Shown here: one piece after another, positions 1 to 8,684 of the stretch
Layout: each line of letters opens with the position of its first letter
Numbering within the stretch: the stretch's first letter is position 1
Program-made: the position numbers and the translations under genes
Notes under the pieces: generated by a model
What the model was told of the DNA's origin: nothing
The model's database searches: none
The model's input: only the letters and a program-made list of their open reading frames with translations
Source: Turbatrix aceti
Taxonomy: Eukaryota > Nematoda > Chromadorea > Rhabditida > Panagrolaimidae
Assembly: GCA_963969345.1 (NCBI GenBank)
Contig: OZ017770.1
Span: forward strand, 7,387,246-7,451,245
Length of the DNA: 64,000 bases
Direction of reading: 5' to 3'

Positions 1-239
1 TAAACCGGCACAAATGTTTATAGCCGGATGCTATAATATCAATGAGATAGTTGTTTCATGTTGTTTTCAGGCCGAACGAGACAGTTTGCCGATGTTGTTG
101 TCATCCATTTACTCCGAACCCAAAGACTTTCAAATGCGAGCCGAAACCTTATATCCTGGAAAACGCGCAGAGCTTTAACAAAGACTTTCTGTTGAGTTCC
201 GCAGCGCAATTGCCCGAGGTCGATGAGGAAACTCGGTAA
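1..239 (+). CDS. 3' terminal exon of an unidentified gene (partial)
   Basis: An acceptor (TGTTTTCAG) ends at about position 70 and is followed by an open stretch. Two frames are possible. One runs to a TAA at 237-239 and gives a Cys-rich start (CRCCCHPF) and an acidic end. The other runs to a TAA at about 175-177 and gives a tail with a FQMRAETLYPGKRAEL ending. The upstream exon lies outside the window, so the phase cannot be fixed and no family is recognised. AATAAA-like motifs at about 470 and 525 could serve as its poly(A) signals. Confidence 0.35.
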
Positions 240-871
240 CTCGGTACCCGTCAGCCTATTTATCGTGACCTTATTTTTTTGCGTGCAATCTTACCGTGAT
301 CGTTTTTTTGTATGGAATTCAAGATAAAAATCTGTGTAATCTCTTGCGAAAATCAAGGCCAAATCCAGGCAATCGGGCATTTTGATCACCATGCGTGACT
401 TGCATTTGTATTTGTAAGCATGTGGGGCTGCTTTGTTTCAGACAAAAATGCCTCACACAGCAAAGAAAAAATAAACAAAATTAAATCAAAAACTTATCAT
501 GAAGATTGAGCGTGCCAGAAACAAAGTATAAATAAAAGCCGGCCTAGTAGTACCCATTTTGGTCTAAAAGCCTGAACTGCGCTTTCCGGCCAGCTGCATG
601 TCCCGGCTTCTTTTCCACCCTTTTCGATTGTTCATCCCCTTTTCTGGAAGGCGCTTGCCTCAAGCCCATTTTGCCGGGTCGTTTTGGTGCTCCAATTTTG
701 TGAAGCAGCCGAAACAACCATCGAGAAAGAGGAACAAAACAGCTCCGCCCTTGACGGCTTCTCACGTCTCACTATATTTAGAGCGAACTGCCACTACTGC
801 TCTTCAACACAAAAAAGATTACCTCCGAGGTTGCTTTCCTGAAACAACTAACTTGTGGGTAAACGATTGTG
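240..871. other. intergenic, 3' UTR plus upstream region of next gene
   Basis: No supported exon. It holds A/T-rich sequence with AATAAA-like hexamers near 470 and 525, then mixed-composition sequence that is probably promoter and 5' UTR of the gene starting at 872. Open frames here on both strands are short and unlike any family. Confidence 0.5.
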
Positions 872-1786
872 ATGGCTGACTCCGAGACCGCTGCACCAGT
901 GACTCCTGCACCCGCCGCTCCCGGCACCCAGCTGACTGCCAACGGCACTGCTAGCGCTCCCAAACCGCGCCAGCGTACGGCTTCACCGGTAGGTCTTGTC
1001 TATTATTGAACAAATGTATAACAACACCGAAGCGAAATGTGTGCTCCCTGTGGCGTAGCTGAATGCCGGGATTCCGGTCTTGCTTGCACGCCATCACTGT
1101 GTTCGAATAGGCTTTAACTCTTGTTGAAAAAGCAATTTAAGCGTTCCGGTCTATATTTCTTATTTTTTCGAACTGTCGGCGCATACGCCATTACCCATGA
1201 TATAGGCCAAAATGTCGGATAATGACAAGGATACTAGTATTGAGGCTGAAAACACGGCTCTCAAAAGGGTACGTTGCTTTCTTCCGGATTTTTTCGTTAC
1301 TTTGCACACACATTGTCTGCGAGCGTAAAGCTCAAGTAATGTCCCATGGGTGTTCATCGACCGTTTCAAAGCGTTCCTTTGCCCATTCGTCACAAACCTA
1401 TCAAAATGACAACAAATTTTGACATGAGTAGCATCAAGTTGGCGGAACAAAAAAAAACACCCGTCGGGGTCTGTCTGATCAGCTAAACTTTGACGGGTCA
1501 TTTTCAGCGTCACTGCGGTCCCAACCTTGACACGAAGGAGCGCCTCTTCGGAGGGCCTGCCACCCCAAAGCGCCCCCAGAAAAACACGGCTACGTTTAAG
1601 AGCAACATTTTCAACAATAATACGCCACCCCAGTCGCCTGCGAAGTCGGCTAAGAAGCAAATTCCGGTTATCGGTCAGTTTTGAATTTCTTTCAATTTAC
1701 AGGGTCTTAATAAATTATGGACCCCGTTTTCAGAACGAAATCCAATCACTGGAGAAGTCAAGGTTCCGCCGCGTGTCACTGTTTGA
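872..1786 (+). CDS. small basic Pro/Ala-rich protein, weakly Jupiter/HN1-like
   Basis: Four exons, 872-988, 1206-1268, 1508-1673 and 1734-1786, join cleanly (phases 0, 0, 1) to about 132 residues. The start is the first ATG after a T-rich leader. The N-terminus is Ala/Pro/Thr-rich and likely disordered. The middle has KERLFGGPATPKRP and a TFKSNIF motif, and the tail reads IERNPITGEVKVPPRVTV. Short SNIF and RNP-TGE motifs occur in Jupiter/HN1-type microtubule-associated proteins, which are also small, basic and disordered, but the resemblance is too short to prove kinship. A good AATAAA lies at 1903-1908. That this is a gene is fairly sure; the function is not known. Confidence 0.65.
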
Positions 1787-1902
1787 ACGGAAAACAACAA
1801 CATCTTATCGAAAAAGACAACAAGTAATTCTGGCAAAAATTGGAAATGTGATAATAAGCTTAGACTTTCTTTCTTGCCCTATGTTGCTTTCATTTATGCG
1901 GT

Positions 1903-1908
1903 AATAAA
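1903..1908 (+). terminator. poly(A) signal AATAAA for the small basic protein gene
   Basis: A canonical AATAAA lies 117 bases after the stop codon of the 872-1786 gene, in AT-rich sequence, just before the convergent gene on the other strand. Confidence 0.6.
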
Positions 1909-2082
1909 CTCATGTCCAGAAATGTTTAAGACAATTCGTTAATTGATTTATGGTTTTCTTTATTGCAAACGGCGTGGTTGGTCATGACAGTGGCTCACCA
2001 TAAATACAACTATGTATATTATAACAGAGGGCCAAATAAGTAATTTGAGAAAGTGAGGTTAGCGATGGCAGTGCGGGTAAAC

Positions 2083-3160
2083 TTAGTGATAGACTCGGCT
2101 TCCAGGTCGGAATTTGCGTGTATGATTTACGTCGAGAACTTTTTCGTTGATGAGATTCATGACAAAGATTGCCAGGACGCCAATAAAGAGGGCAGTGTTG
2201 ACTCCTGCGCAACCGCCCAGCCAGCCAAAGTTTTGTCCGGTTTCGAGAATCGTTCGTTGAGCAATGTTGCCACCGATTCCGCAAATGATAATCCATCCCA
2301 TGACACCTGCAGTCGAGAAAACGACTTCCTGAAAAAAATTAAATTTGTTTCAGGTGAAAGTAATGATTATTTATGAAAATGCGTAATCCTCTATTGTAAA
2401 AATTGGATATGTCGTCCAAAAGCAAACAGATCACCCAACCAGGGACCAAAAGGTAAAACGTTCGTTGCGAAAACGTAATGCCAGGCGGTCACTGTCAACA
2501 AAGGTCAGGGAAATGAGTACAGCATCAAAGTTACATTAAAAATTGCGCCTTTAGCATTTTGTGAATTGCACCGGCACGATTCTATGCAATATTACACGTC
2601 GTCTGCGTTTTATAAATTGCTTTTTTTCTTATGAATCACACATGCCTCAAAAATTTTTTACAGCCATGCATTAATTTTGAGAAAATATGTTTACGCGGGA
2701 ATAAAGCACGTAACTTGGTTGCGCTATTCTTGGTCACTGATAAGAACCTCAAGAATGCTGTAAGCAATCATGGAAAAATCAATTCAATTTGTCGCTTGCT
2801 TGTAAAGCAAACAACAAAACAGGTTAATTCGAGTGATGTGGAAGACAAAAAACTCACCGTCAACGAACAGTTGGTCAGAGACAGCTGACCGTCTTCTTCG
2901 GATCTGTACATTATGACGTACATAATGCAGGATACGAGACAGTAGACCAGCGTCAGTGCCGATACCAGGTAGATGAAGACAATTTCGTAGTTAATTGAGA
3001 TGTAAGTCGTCACATATCGTGGATTGATGAGGCAAATGACAACAATTGTAAGACACTAAAAATAGTAAACTGATTTAAACAGAATAAAAAAGAAAAAAAA
3101 CCCTACAATAATTATGAGCTTCATGCCCGCACAAGCGGCAAATTGCACGGGAAAAGCCAT
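2083..3160 (-). CDS. four-transmembrane protein, MARVEL/snakeskin-like topology
   Basis: Three exons, 3160-3107, 3055-2858 and 2328-2083, all phase 0, give 165 residues. Hydrophobic segments lie at about residues 10-29, 41-66, 84-106 and 128-148, with short loops and a short basic C-terminal tail. This four-span pattern resembles MARVEL-type proteins such as insect snakeskin (smooth septate junctions), but I see no diagnostic motif, so this is inference from topology only. The 529-base intron between exons 2 and 3 contains another open stretch (about 2395-2500) that does not join in phase. Possible poly(A) signal on this strand near 1960. It converges with the 872-1786 gene. Confidence 0.6.
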
Positions 3161-4105
3161 CGCTTACTGTAATAACACTCGCTCCCTGTGTTGCCCTGAT
3201 GAGGTGAAGCACTGCCGTTCGCTCTAAAAAAATCACAGATTTAAAATAACATAGTTTAAGTCCTGGGCAAGTCGATATATCGCGATATACAACACGCAGT
3301 CAAAACGTGAAGCAACAAGCCCGTCAATGACAAAATTGTACAGCTATTGCGTACCACGCGACCGCCGGAATAGGTGTGCATGCGAGGGACTAGCAAGCAC
3401 CACCTTTTGCCCGTATGAATCATTGACAAAAGCAAACAAAACTCCGCGAGCCATCGTAGCGCTGATGTCTTCAGTTCGAACAAATTTCATCACAGACGCA
3501 CTCGGGGCGATTGATTCGATAAAAGGTATGAGGATTCATCCTCCTTCTCCTCCTCCTCCTCGCACTCCCCCTCCCGTTCCGCACCTTACATAGTATTTGC
3601 CAGACAACAGAGGGCTTGTCCTTGCATAAACCAGCGGGGGTAGGTGGTGTAACCCCTCAGGGCCAGGACAGACCATCTTCTGGTCTTGAGGACCCCCGAA
3701 AAATAATTGTCGATTCATTTAGAGAATTTGAGACAAGCAAAGAATTGGTTCTCCCTTTCTACCTCCTAGGGAGGCTGTCAGGCATAACGCTTGCGGACAC
3801 AAGCAGAGACCGCCAGCAGCGAAAGCTCATCCATCCTACCGTTGCGCGCGGAGTTGCTGTTGCTCTTGCGCCACTGAAACGGTGTTTACCTAGCGAAGTC
3901 GACTTGCAGCACTCCTTTCGAATTCGCTCTACAAACAATTACCGCTTTCTGGGACACAATAACACGATCGATTGTTGCGTTACATGCGGTGTATGTATAT
4001 CTCGTGTATATTCGAGAGATTAGGAGATTCATTACAAAAACAATTCATACAAGAAAGTTACAAACACGAGAACAGGGTATGAGAACTTTGTAGCCTGCCG
4101 TTGAA
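3161..4105. other. intergenic, no gene seen
   Basis: Contains a pyrimidine-rich simple stretch (CCT/CTC repeats) at about 3538-3580 and a 135-codon plus-strand open frame (3616-4023) with no family resemblance, no splice context and ordinary composition. It separates the four-TM gene from the TMEM33 3' end. Confidence 0.5.
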
Positions 4106-5114
4106 TTATGTAGGGGGAGTAAAACGCTGGATCAAGCCGACAGTCTTGAAAATGAGCGTCTGGACAATGGTGGGGCACCGCGGGCTGTTCGCCACCTGGT
4201 ACAATGAGTTCTTAAGTAGACCGAAGACAATTCTAAAAAAACAACACTTGTTGAACTTGTCTTGGGTACACAAAAATAATGACTCAACCAACCTCGTGTA
4301 GGGATTTCGGCGGGAAACGTAGCGGAGAGACAGGAAGCGGAAGTAAATCACGGGGAAGAAGATATTGCCCTTTCCGGTGAAGATCATGCCGAAGAAAATC
4401 GGGAAGTTGAAGATCTCAGCGATGGCGATAAGCGTCAGAATGTTTTCGGTGTGCTGCGTACGGAAAGCCGAAAGCTTCTCCGCGTAGGGGGAGTATCCGG
4501 TGGCTCTGAACAGGCCGATGAGGTATGTTATACCATTGAAGAAGGCGTACATGAGAATGGGCAAGAGGGCCACTGAAAAGTTTAATAACTAATAAAATTC
4601 GGACAACAGAAGGTTCGGTTCAACTTACTGGCAACCGGATGTGACATGGGAAAAGTGACGCAGTAAAGCAGGTAGTGAGCCGAGTCTTCGGCCATCGCAG
4701 CCTGGAAGTAGGGCATTGACAGGATGGGGTAGCCCACGGTCTGCATTCGCTGATAGAGCCGCAGCAAGTTCGTTGCAGCCGCTGAAAAAAAACCATCTGC
4801 TATTAAAAAAAACTTTTTAATTATAAAACCCACCGGCGGCGAAAGCCTTGAAGTAAACAGTCTTGCCATACTGGAAATCTCCGGTGTTGAGGATATACTG
4901 GATCGTGAAAAACACAGTCAAAGCGCGAAGAGCAAAGACAATTGAATCCAGAGCATGGTCCTTGACATAAGTCTAAAAAAGATGTTTTGTATTGAACAGC
5001 GTCGATGAGTCAAACGCTTACGGCGATGGGAACAGTCGCTTGTGGTGGAGGCGGTGGGGTAGTCGTGCCATTCGATTGCTCACCATGACCATTTTCCTCG
5101 CGAATCTCGACCAT
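4106..5114 (-). CDS. TMEM33: TMEM33 homologue (ER membrane protein)
   Basis: Five exons, 5114-5022, 4972-4834, 4781-4629, 4572-4293 and 4232-4106, join in consistent phases to 263 residues, close to the family's about 250. TMEM33 is an ER/nuclear-envelope multispan protein that binds reticulons and takes part in ER shaping and stress signalling. The N-terminus is a short acidic, proline-rich tail. Family landmarks are AEDSAHYLLYCVTF, the segment ending in FRFLSLRYVSRRNPY and the C-terminal TVGLIQRFTPPT. Hydrophobic spans lie at about residues 40-55, 100-145 and 170-215. The ATG at 5114 is the first in frame. It is divergent from parkin with 187 bases between the start codons, so the two may share a promoter region. 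Confidence 0.93.
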
Positions 5115-5301
5115 GTTATTTGAAAATGACCTAAACGAGCAACAAAAATTGAAATGCAAAAAAAGGAATGGAGATAAACAAGCCGACGTTGCACACGACA
5201 GAGGCGACCAAAATTCGATGAGTCTTGGCAAAGTGTTACCTCGGCAACTGGTAATAGCGCAATTCCGCGAGCTAAGCTGCACTAACGAGTACGCGTATCA
5301 C
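5115..5301. promoter_or_regulatory. short divergent intergenic region, TMEM33 / parkin
   Basis: Only 187 bases separate the two start codons, so both promoters or leaders must lie here or overlap. A plus-strand open frame runs through it in frame with parkin, but the parkin start is placed at 5302 because the ubiquitin-like fold begins directly after that ATG. I see no TATA box. Confidence 0.4.
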
Positions 5302-6569
5302 ATGGAAAGAGACGTCCAGGTTTTTGTCTTAACGCGCGGCCCTAACAATGAGCGTATTCGTCTGCCTGTGATCGTTTCCGTTACGGACGGCGAAACCGTA
5401 GCTGACGTCACGCAAAAAGTCATCGAAAAAGCCAAACTCCCCGGAAAGAAGGTCAGGATATTGTTTAATGGCAAGGAACTCGCCGGCTCGTCTGCGATTG
5501 ATGCGCTTCAGCTGGGACTGCAAACGTAAGGCAAACGACACTCAAAAAATAATAATTGCGAGCATATTCAGATTACTGGTAGCGGTGGTGGACGCAACTT
5601 TACCACCAAAAACTCTATCCCAGGCAAACGGAGAGAGCGCGACTTCTAACAACACCGGATCCTACTTTGTGTACTGCAAGTCATGTGGACAACTTCATCA
5701 GGGCAAACTCCGGATATATTGCAAGTCCTGTGATGCATCGGCCATTGTCCTGTGGTCGGAGCCAAGCAGCTGGGATGACGTGCTGGACGCATCGGTCATG
5801 ACCGCTGATTGTCTCATGTGCGAATCAAAACAGCCATGTCGTGTGATATTCAAATGCACAAATTGCAGCGAGGTGATATTATTTGTACGTTTTTGTGCAT
5901 CGTTATGTTTAAAAATATTTTCAGGCAGCCGCTGTTCTCAAACATGTCAAGCGCAATCGATACGATGTGGACTGTATTGTCTGCTCCAATCGCAGTGACG
6001 TCATTGTTTCGCTCGCTTGTGGCCATGCATCATGCATCGGGTGTTTTTCGGCGTACATCGAATGTGCACTCAAGGATTGGCTTTTTGTTCGGAAACCCGC
6101 CGCCGGCTTTACCATTACCTGCCCGATGTTTGGGTGCCCGGCTTTCGTCGAGGACCCTCATCACTTCTACCTCATGGGCAAGGAGGGCTATAAAAAATTC
6201 CAAAGACAGGCTACTGAATGCTACCTGAATTTGCTGCAGGAACGACAGTATTGCCCGTTTCCGGAGTGCGGGGCTGGATTCACAGTCGAGTTGCTCGAGG
6301 ACGAACACCTGGTCTGCTGCCCGGAGTGCACAAAGGTCTACTGCGTGATTTGCCGGGACATTAACGAATGCAAATGCAAGGTAAACGTCCCCGACGCAAG
6401 CATGGAGTTGATCAAGACCATCAGCAAGCCCTGCCCGAGTTGTAATGTCCCGACCCAGCGCAACGGCGGATGTTCGCATATCTCTTGTACCCAGTGCCGC
6501 GCGGATTGGTGCTTCATCTGCAGCAAGCCGTGGAGCGTTGACTGCCAGTGGGATCACTGGTTTGATTAG
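5302..6569 (+). CDS. pdr-1: parkin, RBR E3 ubiquitin ligase
   Basis: Three exons, 5302-5525, 5572-5872 and 5925-6569, give 389 residues, near the C. elegans PDR-1 length. Parkin is the PINK1-activated ligase of mitochondrial quality control. Domains in order: ubiquitin-like (about 1-75), RING0 (about 107-178, with YFVYCKSCGQ and RIYCKSC), RING1 (about 190-245, CIVCSNRSDVIVSLACGHASC), IBR (about 270-320) and RING2 (about 345-389). RING2 carries KPCPSCNVPTQRNGGCSHISC; the Cys of NGGCSH is where the catalytic Cys431 of human parkin sits. It ends in DHWFD, near the human DHWFDV. The exon 2 donor is a weak GTGATA. Identification is secure. Confidence 0.95.
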
Positions 6570-6657
6570 TGCCTTTTTTTCTACTCACCGTGTACTTAGC
6601 CAGATAACCTCATAAACACACATTATTTTTTTTTAACTCGGATTACATGCGAGACGG

Positions 6658-6663
6658 TTTATT
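6658..6663 (-). terminator. poly(A) signal for the upstream-lying neuropeptide gene
   Basis: TTTATT on the plus strand (AATAAA on the minus strand) lies about 140 bases beyond the stop codon of the neuropeptide gene 6803-7275. Confidence 0.5.
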
Positions 6664-6802
6664 TCGTATACTCCCAATGACAACATTTCAATATAAGTTC
6701 TGACGCAAACTTTTCAAAGCAACGATCATACATGGCATCACACGGAAATTATCCCTTGGCTGTTGGCGACATTGCAATTTTTGTTTAACGCGGCTTGATA
6801 GC

Positions 6803-7275
6803 TTACTTTCCCAATCCACCACCTGCGAGAATGTCAAAGTTGGATTTTCTAAGGCTTTGTCTTTTGTTGGAGAAAGATTTGACGGAATCACGTTTCTAAA
6901 AATGTTTTCGTAGTTTTTTTGGGAAGTTAACTACAGGGCATGTCTCACCATGACGGTTTTATCGTCTCTCAGTTTTGATGCGATTTCATGAACGTCATCT
7001 ACGAATTGCGAGAGCTTTTGTTGGCGCGTTTCGGAGTAGGGGAAGAATTTGTAGACTTCGTGGAACGGTTGGTATCCATTTTGCTGAAATTTTTTGGAAT
7101 ATTTGAAATTTTGGTAACCCAGTATTAACAACTCACACGAAGGCCGTTTGCACTGGGCAATTCGTCGTAGTAACCGAGAGTTATCTGAAATATGTTCGTC
7201 CACGTCAGTTTCAAAAAATATATAACCTACCCCGATGGTCAGGAGACAAACGGTGGCACCAAGCAGGATTTTCAT
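6803..7275 (-). CDS. neuropeptide precursor with a single FDxLAGxGLG-type peptide
   Basis: Four short exons, 7275-7231, 7184-7137, 7083-6949 and 6895-6803, all phase 0, give 106 residues. Residues 1-18 are a signal peptide (MKILLGATVCLLTIG then ITLGYY). After a spacer come dibasic sites (DDKTVMKR, SFSNKR) and an RK before the final peptide SNFDILAGGGLGK. The Gly-Lys end would give an amidated C-terminus. The peptide resembles C. elegans NLP-3 (YFDSLAGQSLG), NLP-5 (FDSLGGMGLG) and orcokinin-like NLP-15 (FDSLAGSGF). These comparisons are from knowledge of the families, not a search. The stop overlaps a donor-like GTAAGC, so a further exon is possible. It lies next to a second precursor in the same orientation. 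Confidence 0.75.
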
Positions 7276-7733
7276 AACGGTCACCTACAAAAGTTTACGT
7301 TTACAAGTTACCGCTTCACGGAATGATGCAAGAAGCTTCGACTGAGATGCTGCTTTTGAGTGGTGTCTGCATATAAGCGGGCGAATGCCGCGCGAATCAT
7401 TTTAATTATCATTTAACTCGACGCAGCAGTCTTTCTTGTACACCGTTCTGTGAATACTAATTTCCCAAACATCACGTGATATAATTCTAGAACAATGGCA
7501 AAACACAAACTAATTTATGCTGCGCATGATTCTGGAGGCGTTAATGCAAATACTCGTCCGAATGTTTTGATACTTTTATTTTAACACAAGCTTACATCAC
7601 AACTTAAGGATCACGGATTTGATGGAGGAGAAAGAAAAGCATGTCAATGTTTGTGTATGTGTTTTTGTTAAATTAAAATTGCAATATAATAAGCTGGCTG
7701 TCTGCCAAGTGATGTCTGATGGTAATATTATTT

Positions 7734-8026
7734 TTAGTCATCGAGTTGGGCTAGGATTAGTCGTTTTCCCACCAGGTCTTCGAGGCGCCGAGGTGCTGGC
7801 ACGAATTGGAAGAATCGCGGATCTGCGCGTTTGCCGATCGAGTCCATGAACGGGTTAATGGCGCGCTTCGCTCGCTGAAATTGCACATGCATACATACAC
7901 GTTATTGAAAGGCAAAAAAAAACTTACCAGGGGGCTCTCTAGGAAGTCCTCAGTTACCTGGGCAGAAACACACGCTGAGAGCACAAAGGCAATCAAGAAA
8001 AGCATCGTCAGCGCTGGCACTTGCAT
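7734..8026 (-). CDS. nlp-3: NLP-3-like neuropeptide precursor
   Basis: Two exons, 8026-7928 and 7874-7734 (phase 0), give 79 residues. Residues 1-22 are a clear signal peptide ending in CVSA. Exon 2 opens with RAKR and releases AINPFMDSIG, followed by the amidation/cleavage signal GKR. C. elegans NLP-3 makes AINPFLDSMG and AVNPFLDSIG, so the match is strong. A second segment, ADPRFFQFVPAPRRLEDLVG, also ends in GKR and could be a longer peptide or be cut at the internal RR. In C. elegans NLP-3 acts in the egg-laying motor neurons. Unlike C. elegans, this precursor has only one NPFxDSxG copy and lacks the FDSLAG-type peptide, which is found in the neighbouring gene. Confidence 0.85.
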
Positions 8027-8684
8027 GTTTGCAGACAGTGTGTTTGATTTGGCGGCTGAAAAGGGCTTTTATGTGTTACACAAAAAATGGGCAGAATGCG
8101 GCAATCACGGCAGACACGAAAGAGGAGGAGTGAACGGACAGATGTCAAAAACTATAAGGGCATTTTTCACAAATGGCAGGGCGTGAGAAAACCTTTTGCT
8201 TAAATACGTTTTATATCCAAAAAAAATGGTAGTGCATGCCTCATTTTAATAATTTAAGCTCAACTGATACTTCATGGATCATTGTTTTTCGCCCAGGAAA
8301 TGCGATGTCGTTAATGAAAGACGTTGACTGCCCCTGACTGGAATTACGTCTGCTAAAATCGGCAAATGCGCTGAATATTCAGCGGAAATGCATTTCTTAC
8401 GGCTATCCCAACAATAGCCATATCCACTACCTTCAACGACTGATGAGTTATGTTGGCACTCACCGCAGTGGATATGACTAATTTATAGATATGTGCGAGA
8501 ATTGTGCTTCTCGTGTAGTGGGCTCAATTGCAATTTGCTCTTCCGGTTTTTGGACTTCGTAGATTTTTTATTGTGAGGAGTAGTGTCTTCGCCATATTTG
8601 AACATCATCATCGCCAGACAACATACAGGTGTGAAAAATACAAAAACTTGTATATACTTAAAATATCCGCCAATTATAATCCGA
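8027..8684. other. intergenic, upstream of nlp-3-like gene
   Basis: No exon recognised. The part next to 8026 is the likely promoter of the NLP-3-like gene. The far end is the 3' flank of the C-type lectin gene. Confidence 0.5.

Noticed and set aside
1490..1684. ending the small basic protein at the TGA after VIGQF
   Set aside because: A donor GTCAGT and a downstream TTTTCAG acceptor join in phase to give a longer, motif-bearing end (RNPITGE).
2395..2500. extra exon of the four-TM gene (TAWHYVFATNVLPFG region)
   Set aside because: The only acceptor puts a stop in the required phase, while the flanking exons join directly in phase 0.
3616..4023. 135-codon plus-strand open frame
   Set aside because: Composition and residues look random, with no motif or gene context.
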